Below the pieces are notes generated by a model. It saw only the letters and a program-made list of their open reading frames with translations, did no database searches and was not told the DNA's origin. From NCBI RefSeq assembly GCF_964340395.1, contig NC_135553.1, forward strand, positions 17,627,501 through 17,691,500: a stretch of 64,000 bases of DNA. Reading direction: 5' to 3'. Below are positions 1 through 17,573 of this stretch, in pieces (the first letter of the stretch is position 1; each line of letters begins with the position of its first letter). Source of the stretch: Glandiceps talaboti (taxonomy: Eukaryota > Hemichordata > Enteropneusta > Spengelidae). The position numbers were made by a program, and so were the translations under genes.

Positions 1-45
1 CCGCTATAATAGAGATTCCACTTCAAAGGTGATTTAATAACTTGC

Positions 46-1707
46 CTTATTGCTTGGTGTACTAATTTCCTGTGATATTTCCATGCAGGAGTGAAGTCAG
101 CAATAACTATGTTTTTCCGGCCTTCGGAAAGAATGTCCGCTAAAATAAAGATTCCCATCAGAAAATGAACACTAAAGACACTGTACTACAACTGAATCGA
201 AACCGTTTTTAAATAATGCTCCCAGCTTGCTGGCTTGGATTACCGAAAAAAGATCATTTAAATTACAAATGATAAGACTGTTCACATCATCTTGTATCGA
301 TTATTTTTGTCATCTAGCCAACCCTGGGAACATCATTACAAACGATCACATATTTGACAACAATTACACATATTGACCAAAAATGACACTTGTAACTAAT
401 TTGCGGGCCATATAATCTTTTATCGATTATCTAAAAATTCCTAATAATATCAGGACTAATCACAAACCACTAGTTGAGGGATTCATTATATTTTAAAAGC
501 CAAAACAGCATGTAGTTTTGTAAAGAACTGTTTTGCATATCAGGAATTGAGAAATCTGGTCATAAACAATCCTTTTCCTAAACATTCCCAGGAACATACC
601 GACCACATGTTGCACTAATATATCAACTACATGTACTTTTGGAGTGTAAGATTATTAAACCACAAACAATGCATATCAACAATGATGTCACGTCATGAAC
701 AATTTTCATCTATATATCCCTAGGAACATCATCATATTTCAGCCCTATATGATCAGTAGTAATCACAAACACAACTCTTTCTTCTAACAACTGGGCTTGG
801 CATTGTATGGGCAATTTCCAAGAGGTGTGAAGCTTCCAACTTTCTTTAATTCCTTATCATACATTGTCCCTAGTCATCGAAGTCAAACTTGTCAAGCAGC
901 ATGATGCGATAAGCATGAACATCACTTCGCTGGGTCTAATGCACCTTCACTTTAAGAATGTCTCGGTGTAATGATATGAGATGTTAATCATACACGGTAA
1001 TTTCCAATACCAACTTAATAATACATTTAAACCTGCATGGAACATGTTGGAAAGTTTAGTTTTTTTTTACAAATCACAAGAGGTTCGTGTGATACTTACA
1101 TGAATAGATATAGGGTCGTCCAGCAAAGTCATTCTGTTTAGCGACAAGTGATTCTCTGACCAACTTAATGTTATTTAGCACAACACAGTGAGTAAGTCCA
1201 ATGTTCAGAGTGAATATATCGCCATACTTTTCAGACAGTTTCGTTAACTTGGTATGCGGGTCTTTAGCGATCACTGCAAATAGTCAAAGAAGGAATAAAC
1301 GTCAGTAAAAACGATTTATGGTCCATCTCTTCAGGCCCCATTTTGAAATCCTATTGTATTCTTCTGTGACAGAGCGCCCTCACAGTATGGATGATGAATG
1401 CATTACATATGGAAAATAAGAGAAACACATTATTCTAATGAATACGAGAGAAATGGTGAAAACGTTCAAAGAATTTCCTATTGCATCTCTATAGTGGTTT
1501 TCAAATGTATGGATGCTGACAGATAAAAACTAAAAACTTACACATTGCACTGCCTATAACAGGCCATCCGACTGGTCCAGGGGGAAAACCAGCGGGTTTG
1601 ATCATTCCATAGAGGAGGTGACATACCAGCAGACCAAGCAATAACAATAGAACATATGTCGGGTTTGATAGTATACTAAAGAGGTGGCCTATGATTGCAG
1701 AAATCAT
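46..1707 (-). CDS. Cytochrome P450 copy A, exons 1-3 (3' part beyond left edge)
   Basis: Microsomal cytochrome P450, a haem-thiolate monooxygenase of the endoplasmic reticulum. Exons on the minus strand: exon 1 1542-1707, exon 2 1100-1273, exon 3 46-139. Lengths (166, 174, 94 nt) and phases equal those of copies B and C. The start at 1707 lies just after a pyrimidine-rich CAG, so a splice acceptor in the 5' UTR is likely. Visible are the N-terminal hydrophobic anchor, the hinge FPPGPVGWPVIGS, the DFAGRP segment and the C-helix WKYHR. Exon 3 ends in a GC donor (AG|GCAAGT). No stop or frameshift is seen in the three exons. They are nearly identical to copy B, so A and B are the youngest pair visible. 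Exons 4-9, including the haem-binding cysteine, lie outside the window, so integrity cannot be judged. Confidence 0.9.
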
Positions 1708-1991
1708 TTTGGCTGGAAAAAAGGGATGCAACAAGAATAACGTTATCAAACTGTGAAGCGATTGACGATTAGTGCTTGACTGTCAGTAAACCAACACAAT
1801 GGACATATTTTTGACGACTTCTACATTAACTTTCTTAAACTTTCTTAAAATAATTCTAGTACCTGTTATAATTTTATATTTCAATGACCTTGCATCATTC
1901 ACTAAACACATGATGAGTTGAATTAGTCTAATTAGGATTGTCTTTACGTTAGGATTACGTCGTGTGGGTGTAGACATGCATTAATGAACCT
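1708..1991 (-). other. Proximal upstream region of copy A, shared with B and C
   Basis: Non-coding. Matches the sequence just upstream of copy B (16073-16355) and in part copy C. It would be the 3' end of a 5'-UTR intron if the far-upstream first exon is real. After 'gcattaatgaacctg' the similarity to B stops and inserted sequence begins. Confidence 0.6.
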
Positions 1992-2370
1992 GTTACATAT
2001 CTACACTGCGTAGTGTTGTCTAGTTTGATTTAGTTGTGGAGGGGTCGAGGGCCCACTGTTTAGATTGGTTGGTTGACTGACTATTAAGTTCTTTCCGGTA
2101 CCTCGCTCGTCATCACCATAAAGGGAAGGCTTAGTCAGTACTACTGATTTAGTGTGTGGACACTTTAGAGGGTGGGTGGGTGGGCGGTAAGTGTCCTGCT
2201 CCGCAGTGAGAAGGCACAATTATTACACCTGGGTAAAACCCTTAAAAACCCTTCTCATGCATATTTATAGTTGATAAGCCAATCACTGCTTAGTGTAGAT
2301 AGTTACATATCTACACTGCGTAGTGTTGTCTAGTTTGATTTAGTTGTGGAATGGTCGAGGGTCCACTGTC
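1992..2370. repeat. Direct repeat pair about 310 bp apart
   Basis: A stretch beginning TTACATATCTACACTGCGTA occurs at about 1993 and again at about 2305, each running on through TGATTTAGTTGTGGA. The first lies exactly where similarity to copy B's upstream region ends, so these may be the ends of an inserted element. No coding potential is seen between them. The family is unknown. Confidence 0.5.
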
Positions 2371-3146
2371 TCCTCTCTGTGTTTTCCTCCACTTGTCCAC
2401 TCCCAACACCCCCTCTCTCCAATACTCATCAACCCACTTACACCAACTTGAGAGGTTGACTAAGGTATTGAATCTGCAAACATTATCTATCCATTCAGGT
2501 ATATTCTTGAGACTATAGGGTGTTGGTCTTGCCTGCTGTCAAACTTCACGAATTCTGTCATCCAATGTCACTATATTTTTAGGCAGCGGTAGTACCCAAC
2601 TTTATACTAAATCGTTGTCTCATTTGATTTCTATTTACATATCTCTGTAGTTACTATGTATAAATATCAGTCAAATATTAGCTATTATACCAATCAGACA
2701 TGTGAAAGTATAATGCGACCCAGGTCAAAATGTTTCTATTAATCGTCGCTTCCTATTTTGTTGGGCGCTAGAACCTGACCCGTTTCTAATCTTATTCATA
2801 GATTCATAGATTCATTCTGACTATAGGCCTGTCTGGCTTCTACTGTTAGCTCTGTGCTCACTCAGTCATGAGGTTCCTGTGTACCTTCAAGTTTATCAAT
2901 ACCTTGCAAAATACTGACACATTTTCAAGTCTCAGTACTTTTAGCAAAAGATGTCCTAAATGAAATAGTTGATGTGTGAATTTAACGCAATTTCGGTAAT
3001 TTTATGTTCTTTGAATTTATTTTATTTCTATTTTTACTAGTTTTGTAAATATTGTATGCATTTTAGTCTTTCCAATTTCAGAGTGTCTGTAAATGGGGTA
3101 ATCCTGTAGACATCTCAAATAAATAAATAAAATAAATAAATAAATA
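2371..3146 (+). mobile_element. Possible 3' end of a non-LTR retrotransposon
   Basis: The block ends in 'ggggtaatcctgtagacat' followed by (AAAT)n at about 3117-3146. This is the kind of short tandem tail seen at 3' ends of CR1/Jockey-type elements. Upstream to 2371 I see no reverse-transcriptase reading frame, only non-coding sequence that could be 3' UTR or unrelated. Orientation is inferred from the tail. Confidence 0.3.
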
Positions 3147-3149
3147 CAT

Positions 3150-3650
3150 ACTAGTCTAATATCGTATTGCAAGTAGCTCCAGCTTGGGGACGGTTTCAAT
3201 AAATGTTAATGTACTAGTCTAGCATATGCTATTATAGGTAGCTCCAGCTTGGGGACGATCTCGGGAAATGTTATTGTGTTAGTGTAATATGGTATTGTAA
3301 GTAGCTCAACGCTGGGGACTGTCCCAGAACATGGGTTTGTTCTAGTCTAGCATATATGCTATTGTAAGTAGCTCCAGCTTGGGGACGGTCTCGGTAAATG
3401 TTAATGTACTAGTCTAATATCGTATTGCAAGTAGCTCCAGCTTGGGGACGGTCTCGGTAAATGTTAATGTACTAGTCTAATATCGTATTGCAAGTAGCTC
3501 CAGCTTGGGGACGGTCTCGGTAAATGTTAATGTACTAGTCTAATATCGTATTGCAAGTAGCTCCAGCTTGGGGACGGTCTCGGTAAATGTTATTGTGCTA
3601 AATGTAATATGGTATTGTAAGTAGTTCCAGGCTGGGGACTGTCCTAGTTG
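3150..3650. repeat. Minisatellite, about eight units of 63 bp
   Basis: Units contain GTAGCTCCAGCTTGGGGACG and 'ctagtctaatatcgtattgc'. The motif 'cgtattgcaa' recurs at 3421, 3484 and 3547, giving a 63-bp period. The central units are almost identical and the outer ones diverge. It directly follows the (AAAT)n tail. Not seen in the B-C or C-D spacers. Confidence 0.85.
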
Positions 3651-4670
3651 CAATAATTGTAGCGTCTTGTTGCGGTTTTGAAGGTTACGTTTTTCGTCTG
3701 TTTTGGTGACTTTTTAAGTTTTAGGTGCGGGTTAAGGTGAAATGCACCTCGACTTCGGTCAATGATTTTTAGTAATGCCCCCCCCCATTAAACTTTTAGG
3801 GGGTTATGAACACAGTGTATTTATAAGCCCTCCACATGGAAACTAAAAAACACATTAACGAAACATTGGGAACTGCTAGAAAATAATGTAACCTTGAACA
3901 AACTCTACCCGACCACACGAATCATATCACAAAAAAGGAACAAAAATCTTAAAGCTAAACTGAATTCTCTATAGGCCATAAAAGCCAGGCTGAAAAAAAG
4001 CCAGGCTGGTCATAATATACTCAAAATACTCGCATCTCTGCTTGATGAACAAAATTGAATTTTAAGCCAAACAAAAGCGGGAACACTGTCCCGTTAGACA
4101 GAACTGCGACTGATGAAGGACCCCAACAGCCGGTCCGAAACGTCTAAAAAGAAGGGCCAACTAAGTATCGGCCCGGGGACATATCGCCAATGTCTTCCCT
4201 GCTAATTTACCCTAATACTAGGGTCAATAACCTTGACAAAACGGTCACGTGGATAACTGACCTTCAAACCGATTTATTAACACACAAAAAAATAATCAAG
4301 TCTGAACCAGCGTGGAAAAATATTTCCACTTATTAACAAACTTGATCTAACAACCCACAGTTGGTTACATGGTAAACGGAATTTAACATTGGTGGTATTC
4401 GGAGTCCCCTTCCCCCTCTTTCTACTTACAACCTAATGATTTCAATTCCTAAAAGGGTAAAAAAATAAAGAGTATCGATAAAAAGGCAGATGGACACAAC
4501 AACGATAAACGTACGCTTACGGTACCACTGCGAACGGTATCGATACAGAAACACCACAAGGATAAACGAAAGCATTTCACGAACTTGTTTCTAGGGGGCG
4601 TCCTGGGCTTGGAGGTGTCCTGGCCTGGAGGAGTGCCCTGGGCCTGAGCCTGGAGGTATGCTGTTAGACT
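3651..4670. other. Unassigned insertion specific to the A-B spacer
   Basis: About 1 kb with no gene and no match to the other spacers. It holds a hammerhead-like core at 4111-4147 (listed separately). The right end meets sequence shared with copy B's upstream block near 4680. Confidence 0.4.
4111..4147 (+). ncRNA. Hammerhead-like core, incomplete
   Basis: CTGATGA is followed by a 5-bp stem GGACC/GGTCC and then GAAACGTC. This fits hammerhead helix II between the two conserved boxes with a GUC cleavage triplet. Helix III would be only two base pairs without a loop and no complementary helix I is visible, so self-cleavage as a monomer is doubtful. Such cores are known in Penelope-like retroelements. 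Confidence 0.3.
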
Positions 4671-5860
4671 TTTATGGTTTCAATGGAACCGATATATGAT
4701 AGGGACCCTCTCCATAAACACGAGTGCGCAATCACATTAATGATTGAAGGCAAGGGTTAACAATTCGTTGACGTGTCACTGCGACGGGCTTGGTGTTACG
4801 TTTCGCGAAGCCCGAGTGTTCTGATGCAATTCTTGTTTATATTTACGGAGTGTGCGATCCTAGAAACCTTGTTATTTTATACCCGTTTCATATATTATTT
4901 GCCAAGTATCTCAATGGTGTAACACATAAGGAACATGGAAGGGCTGAATGAAATCTATGACGCGTAGCTTTATGGCTATGACCGACCGTTATAATTTACA
5001 GCAGTGAACATACGCATACTGACCTCACTTAAGGTCAGGTTGAACCTCAATACTAAGTTCTGTGCTCTGACTACACTATAAAGCAGTAAGCTGTAGATAG
5101 TATACTAACATACCTTGTTTGACGATGCCCGTTGTCACCTCAGTGTGCCTCTAATGCGAATACGTACACTGGATAGAGGCTGTATTCGGTAGTCACGTGA
5201 TAAGAACGTATGTGTACAAATAGAATGACGTCATGGTAGTCTATGAGTAATACTAAGGGGTAAAAGCATTTGATTTACCGTTTGAAGATTGTCGGGAAAT
5301 AAATTGTCGTCGGCCAAAAAGTGGGAAAAAATGCTGACCAAGTGAAGACAACAATTTTTTTCCATTGTATGAGGTAAAAGAATTGTGGTACATGTGTCTC
5401 TGAATTTTAGACTCTCGTCAAAGGTTTATACTAAATGTTGGCAAATACTGACACCGTCAAATCAAATTTAAGAATACTGACCTGGCTTAGTACTTGGAAT
5501 TTTTAAAGAACGTAAACGTTCACGAGTTTTCTGAATAAACGCTTTTTGACCAGGAGAGGGTATTGTTATTTAACATTACATGTTAAATAACAGGATTACC
5601 AGATTATCACTCTTTTAGCATTGAATTTCAAACATTTCCAGGGACACAAGGGAAACCCTCTCCCTCCCGTACCCACCCCTTCTTTGCTACTTTGTATTTT
5701 GATTCAAATTACCAACTATTTTAGTATCTCGATATATTTTAAAAAACAAACAAAAGAAAGCATTCTTGATTTTTAAATATGGAACCAATGGCGTTGTAAC
5801 ACAACTATAGAATTGATGTGTTATTACCTTCCGTGAGGAAGATTATATATTAGTGATGGA

Positions 5861-5861
<1 letters not shown>
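4671..5861 (-). promoter_or_regulatory. Conserved far-upstream block of copy A with possible first exon and promoter
   Basis: Shared with copies B (about 19020-20355) and C (about 58570-60630). On the minus strand it contains a conserved candidate donor AACAAG|GTATGT with the exon's last base at 5114. The candidate exon would extend to about 5190. Beyond it lie a CACGTG E-box (5194-5199) and a perfect cAMP-response palindrome TGACGTCA (5226-5233). Together with the CAG acceptor just before the ATG this suggests a non-coding exon 1 spliced over about 3.4 kb. Conservation is seen directly; promoter function is inference. Confidence 0.4.

Positions 5862-5917
<56 letters not shown>
5862..5917. 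repeat. (GT)n microsatellite
   Basis: About 28 GT units at the position homologous to the B-spacer (GT)n run at 20360-20420. In the C spacer the same site holds (TA)n and a hammerhead-bearing insert. Confidence 0.95.
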
Positions 5918-5918
<1 letters not shown>

Positions 5919-5919
5919 T

Positions 5920-6700
5920 AGTTTTTTCCAAAAAAGACTGGCCCAATTCGAATGAAATTTGGTGCTTGTATTATTCATGGTAAAGACTAGAACCAGTTCA
6001 GTTTTGGTAAACATACCATGAATATTAATGAGCTATTTATATAATTAATTGTTTTCGGTAATTAGGCTATATCTTGAGAATGATGATTTAAATTTGATAT
6101 AATTCGGGACATGCATTGATGATAACAACGTGCATGTGTCATATAAAGTTTGATAATATAGCTTGTAGTTTTAATGACTCCTTTGCATAATAATTTAATG
6201 CACAATTCAAATTCGATATAACTTGGCACATACTTCAAACATTAGAAGGGGCAAAAGCTTGTTGATGTCGCTTTTTATTTTATGGAGTAATTTGCATAAC
6301 TAATGATATTAATGATAATTAGGCTAAATGTTAAGAAAGCACTTCTCAAATTCAATATAAGTTGCTACCTACATCAACCATAACATGGTGCATAGCTTCT
6401 ACAAAGCGTGTGCTGTAGCTTTTAGTTTTAATGACTCAATCTAATAATTAATAATCTTCAGTAATAAGCCCATATTTTCAAATTTCAAACTTTATACTTT
6501 AAATTCAAATCCAACTAATCGCTAATGTTCTGATAAGCTTGGTGATGTTGTTTTTAGTTTCAATGACTCATTTGCATATTTAATAATTTTCAGTAATTAG
6601 ACTATACATGTACTCACAAATGCACTCTTCAAATTCAATAAAATGTGGTACATACTTCAAACATAACTAATTCCATATGTTGCATTCCAACAATTATTGT
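5920..6700. repeat. Degenerate AT-rich satellite, about 150-bp period
   Basis: Successive units share 'cttcaaattcaatataa', 'acatacttcaaacat', 'tagcttttagttttaatgac', TTTGCATAATTAATGA and 'cagtaattaggctatat'. At least four degraded units are present. The same family recurs at 8620-9530, 20430-21200, 21680-21890, 61310-62020 and 62830-63520. The first unit opens with a 'gaatgaaatttggtgc' leader. Confidence 0.8.
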
Positions 6701-6715
6701 GCGTAGGAATGAAAA

Positions 6716-7870
6716 TCTAAAGACTCTGCTCTTATGCCCAGTTTAAATCTGTTTAAAAATGTTTTATGTACACCATAAAGTTACTGTTAGTATTGGTAGC
6801 ATCTTCATTTCTGAGTCAGTTACGTCAATGTTTTGAAGGTTTATCCACTTGCCAAACATGGTGTCATTTTTGCAATACATATCACTGTTTCAATGATGCT
6901 ATGAGCTTGGTCTTGTTGCTAGGCATATGGGCATTCTCGTTTTGGCCACCATGAGTACCTTAAAGCCAGTTAAGAAAACAGTAAACATTTCACACAGTAT
7001 TCTTATTGATCATATATGTTTGGAGTGGTCAAAGGACATCACAACTCCCTCTCTTAGCTCTTGTATGGTGTTTATTAGTTATTCATTATGTAAATTTGGA
7101 CTTTATTGACAATAAATGGGAGAACACTTGTAAGAGAGCAGAGTAGCTCTCCACGTTTATGGGAAATGAGTTGAACGAGTACATATGCTCAGTTCTCTGC
7201 TGTCCTGATTGTGTTTGTCCGGGCTTTGAATATAAACCTGTGTGATGTCCACTCAACCAATTCTCTAAAGTTCAAGTAATCCCGTGTGCAAGTACAGATA
7301 TGATAGTGACCCTTTGTATAGATACATGATCTACTTGCTGTGCCCAGAGATCTTAGTAACATATTCTCTTAGCCATAACTTTGTAATATATGTAAATTAA
7401 TGTATATAGGCTATACGAGAATAATGTAATAATAATATTCTTTTATAAACTTATGCACCGAGAAGGCAAAGTGATGATGACTGATCCTGATGTGAGGTGT
7501 TCAGTGTCATGGCAGGAGCTGTTATAAGCTGAAGACTTTGCTCCTATGCCAAGTTTAAATCTGTTTAAAATTATGTTATATACACCATAAATTTACTGTT
7601 GGTATGGGCAACATCTTCATTGCTGGGTCAGTTATGTCAATCTTTTAAAAGTTTATCCCCTTGCCAAACAAGTTGTTATTTGTCCAATACATATCACCGT
7701 TTCTTTGATGCAATGGGCTTGGTCTTGTTGCTAGGCGTATGGGCATTCTCTCTATGATTATCTTTGCAATATGTACCATCATTTGGGTGTTGTTGTGGGC
7801 ATGCCACATGGTCTTGTAGTAGTATATATATATTTTTTGCCTACCACAAGGAATAGTTAATCCGTTCAAT
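6716..7870. repeat. Spacer block with internal duplication
   Basis: The segment around 'gctcttatgcccagtttaaatc' at 6727 recurs as 'gctcctatgccaagtttaaatc' at 7540, about 0.8 kb away, followed in both by 'atacaccataaa' and 'tacttgccaaaca'-like text. The left copy matches 21230-21560. The 6947-7520 part matches 46630-47060, and 7745-7830 matches 62125-62210. The short reading frames here are not conserved between copies and look non-coding. Confidence 0.6.
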
Positions 7871-7889
7871 TCGATTCAATTCAATTCAA

Positions 7890-8272
7890 TTGTGTTCAAA
7901 ATGGCCACTATTGATGGTAAGAATGATTTTTTAAACAAGTTTTTTTTTTGCAAATGGAACCCTGTAACGACGTCCAGAGGGAAGCTTCTGGAAGTGAGTA
8001 TGTAATGGATGTGTCCGGTCATTAACTATTTTCAATGCCTTTCTTTTTACTGACAACTGATGCAAGTGACAAAGAGAAGATTGCTTGCTACCGATGACTT
8101 TTTCAGCTATGTTGACAATGCGAGAAAGCTTACTTCTGTTCTTTACTGTCAGATTGCCAAACGAAAGTGCAATATTAGAGGACAGCACACTTTCAATGAG
8201 AGACCTATACACCAATTGAAGGACACTTTGACTTGCACCAAAGGATCTGAGTTTCCTCAGGAGATAATTCAC
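7890..8272 (-). pseudogene. Non-LTR retrotransposon reverse-transcriptase C-terminal fragment
   Basis: Minus-strand frame with the typical RT-tail run LRKLRSFGASQSVLQLVYRS, then NLTVKNRSKLSRIV, IGSKQSSLCHLHQLSVKRKA and PSGRRYR. After PFAKKK a one-base slip restores a KKSFLPS-like terminus. The catalytic palm is absent. A sister copy lies at 62450-62789, at the equivalent place in the C-D spacer, so it was inserted before the gene array duplicated. The same RT type, palm region, is seen at 33513-34363. Confidence 0.75.
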
Positions 8273-8298
8273 TGTTGGGCTTTTTTTAAGTTATGCTT

Positions 8299-8343
8299 TT
8301 GTTTGTTTGTCTGTTTGTTTGTTTGTTTGTTTGTTTGTTTGTT

Positions 8344-8419
<76 letters not shown>

Positions 8420-8531
8420 CCTGTGTATGTCTGTCCCTGTGTATGTATGTATGTATGTATGTATGTATGTATGTATGTATGTATGTATGTATGTATGTAT
8501 GTATGTATGTATGTATGTATGTATGTAGGTG
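8299..8531. repeat. Compound microsatellite GTTT/GT/CTGT/ATGT
   Basis: (GTTT)n about 8299-8347, (GT)n to 8377, (CTGT)n to 8420 and (ATGT)n 8434-8528. The motif changes by single-base steps. The homologous site in the C-D spacer (about 62815) lacks it. Long open frames across it on both strands are repeat artefacts. Confidence 0.95.
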
Positions 8532-8619
8532 TGTTTGTCTGTGAACACGATATCTCAAAAACTACAGCATCGATTCTGATGAACCTTGCTACATATCTTC
8601 TATGTGCTACTAGAAAAAG

Positions 8620-8720
8620 CTAACTAGAGTTTGGTAAACAACCAATGAACATTAATGAGTCATTTGTACAATTAATGGTTTTTAGTAATTAGGCTATATT
8701 TTGGACACACACTTCAAATT

Positions 8721-8818
<98 letters not shown>

Positions 8819-9530
8819 ATATAATGTCGTACATATGCTAAACACATGTTCCATAAAGTTTGTTGATTCAGCTTAACACCTTTACAAATAATTCGCATAT
8901 TGAATGAATTTCGGTAGTTATGCTATATCTTAAGAATGCATACTTCGATTCCAATATGATTTAAATAAACAAGTTATCCATAACAAAGTGCATATATGTC
9001 CTATAAAGTTTGTTAATGTAGCTTACAGGTTTAATGAATAAATTGCATAATTAATGACTTTTGTAATTGTGCTTTATCTTTAAGCATGCAAGCTTCAAAT
9101 TTCATATACTTTGGTTTATATATCAACCCTAATAATGCTCACATGTACTTTAAAGTTTGTTGATATAGCTTATACTTTTAATGAGTAATTTGAATAATTA
9201 ATGATTTTCGTTATGAGTTATATCTTCGGTATACACGCTTCAAATGCAATAAAATTTGGCATATACATCAACCATGCACAAAGCACACATGTCGTCTGAA
9301 GTCTGTTGGTATGGTTTTTAATTTGTCTAATGACTAATTTGCATAATTTACGATTTTCGTTAATTAAGTGCAAACTTCAAATTCTACTATATTATCTTAT
9401 CTGAAATTTAAAGCTTATATGTAATGATACTGCCTCATTAATTATCAAAATTAGTATTGTTTAATGTTTTAAATAATTAGGCAATACGTTACCCATACAA
9501 GCTTCAAATTTCATATAATTATTTTTCCCA
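8620..9530. repeat. AT-rich satellite array with internal (TA)n expansion
   Basis: Same approximately 150-bp family as 5920-6700, with repeated 'gcataattaatgatttt' and 'ttcaaatt(c)aatata'. Unit structure matches 62830-63520 closely. A (TA)n run at 8724-8816 has grown inside a 'ttcaatataa' motif; the sister array has only 'caatacaa' there. Confidence 0.8.
8724..8816. repeat. (TA)n microsatellite
   Basis: About 46 TA units inside a satellite monomer, absent from the homologous monomer at 62825. Confidence 0.95.
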
Positions 9531-10117
9531 ACTATGTGGTACACCATGTATAATAGCTATGATTTAGAATTTTACTTTCAAACAATGTGTGTAGGCCAAA
9601 AAGCCTATGGTTTTTGCCTTTATGGGAGGCATTCAGGATAAATCTGGTTTGAATGTATATCCGGCATATCCACCTTCATTTGGTTGTTGTGGGCATGGTC
9701 GAACTAAGAATGACGATGAATGCCTTTACCACATATATTACCATGTAATCGAATATTTGTAACATCTGTCATTACAATGCTCATTGAGATTTGAAAAATA
9801 AGTAACACCACCTACAGGCTTTATTTACATATCGATTAGAGAACGATTAATGCTAATCTGCGAAACTTGTTATTATTTGATTCAATATATTATGGTACAA
9901 TGTTTTCATAAATTTACATATAAAATCAAATCTACCAGTTCTGAACGGTGTAATTGTACGTATGATTTATTTACTGGTATTACTGGTATTTCTTGATAAA
10001 ACGATTATATTTAACCTAGCTGTGCAATTCTTCAGTTGAGAAGAGTAATACTGATGTTGGTTGTACACAGCATACAGAAGGGTGTCAAGTTCAAGACTTT
10101 CATCCCTTGTTCTCTTA
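9531..10117 (-). other. 3' flank and 3' UTR of copy B
   Basis: No gene. An AATAAA signal on the minus strand (9966-9971) lies about 147 bp after the stop codon. It is conserved in copy C (49022-49027) and the right-edge copy D (63963-63968). The region 9540-10012 is nearly identical to 63530-64000. Confidence 0.6.
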
Positions 10118-16072
<5,955 letters not shown>

Positions 16073-17570
16073 TTTGGCTGGAAAAAAGGGATGCAAAAAG
16101 AAATAACGTTATCAAACTGTGAAGCGATTGACGATTAGTGCTTGACTGTCAGTAAACCAACACAATGGACACATTTTTGGCGACTTCTATATTAACTTAA
16201 ACTTTCTTAAAATTATTCTAGTACCTGTTATAATTTTATATTTCAATGACCTTGCATCATTCACTAAACATATGATGAGTTGAATTAGTCTAATTAGGAT
16301 TGTCTTTACGTTACGATTACGTCGTGTGGGTGTAGACATGCATTAATGAACCTGTGTGATGAACTTACATCCCTTTAAGGTATTCCTTTGGTACTTAGCA
16401 TCAGCGGCATTTTCAATCGTGGAATCCAGAATTTGGGACGCCATTCACAGACATTTATCAAACTGTAGTTGTAAATTCTTCATTTAAATGTTTTTGTATA
16501 GTATAGTCTAAGGTAACATCACCTTTAAAACGCACAATAGTGAACGAACTGAGAGATTGATTTTTTTTAGTTTACTATTTACATTTTACAGTTTCACACG
16601 ACTACATTGTAAGTTTTAGACTGCATGAACTATCTAGCATATTAGTATTGTAGACTGTGGGTAAACTGACCCCTTTCCACCAAGTATTAAAATAGCATCC
16701 GCAATCACAAAAGTGTTTAGCCTATTATTCGAGGGAAAAAATAAACACTGACGTCAACTAGCAACGTTTACTAAGTAGTCAGTTCAAACAACTCAGGCAA
16801 CTGAACTGAAAAGCATGACGTCATATAGTCATATTGTATACATTGACTGAAATGAGTTGGCAAATAACATAATTATAAAATCTGTCGAAAGTGTCCTGAA
16901 TTCATCGAATTTCTCTTGGAATGGCAGAAGTACATTATTGGTCCCTATCCCAATGGAAGGAAATGTTACGAATCAAATTATAACACTTTAATACAAAGGG
17001 ACTGGAAAATATGTCAAAGAGTGCAAGTTCATTCACGGTGGTATTCATCACGAGATATTTAAATGAACGATTTTTGTTACATGCCATAGCATTTGTAGTA
17101 TATCTGCTAGACCTCGGATGTTCTTCCGATACAATACGACACACGACCGAACATCGATATCGAGGATGGAACATCCATGTTCGGGCAAGCCCTCATTGCG
17201 AACTTATTTCGCTTATAGTATCGAAAGAGCCGAACGTCTAGCAGCAAGACTATAGCATTTGTTGTCTGGACATCAGCCCATTACAGTAGCACATGTACTA
17301 TAGTGGTCTACTTTTGGTGTAATCATGAAGTAAACATTCAACTTTTATTGGTGAAGGCAGCAGTATGTAGTATTACCACAGGCACTTGTTTACCGAGATA
17401 TATTCCTGAATACAATAAGATATCGATAGTATTGACATACTTGGGGTAGCATGGGTTTCTAGGATCAAAGATATCAACCGATTCCTGACGTCATGCTTTG
17501 CAAAGTGATGAAGACAATTTTATATCTACCTATTATAAAAGACCTTCAAAGATTGCTATGCTTTACCCCT
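16073..17570 (-). other. Upstream region of copy B
   Basis: No gene supported. 16370-17560 matches the C upstream region (57725-58555) with gaps, e.g. 'tttgggacgccattc' in both. Small reading frames at 16935-17241 are not conserved in C. Confidence 0.6.
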
Positions 17571-17573
17571 TTA

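Noticed and set aside
7901-7988. Plus-strand ATG GCC ACT ATT GAT frame ending at a GTGAGT donor, with a similar one at 62430-62515, looking like a conserved first exon
   Set aside because: It is the exact antisense of the reverse-transcriptase C-terminus on the minus strand; the two copies are duplicates and differ by frameshifting indels.
8060-8623. 187-codon plus frame rich in Cys and Val
   Set aside because: It runs through GTTT/CTGT/ATGT microsatellites and antisense RT sequence; low-complexity artefact. Likewise frames at 21278-21741, 51282-51590 and all (TA)n Tyr-Ile frames.
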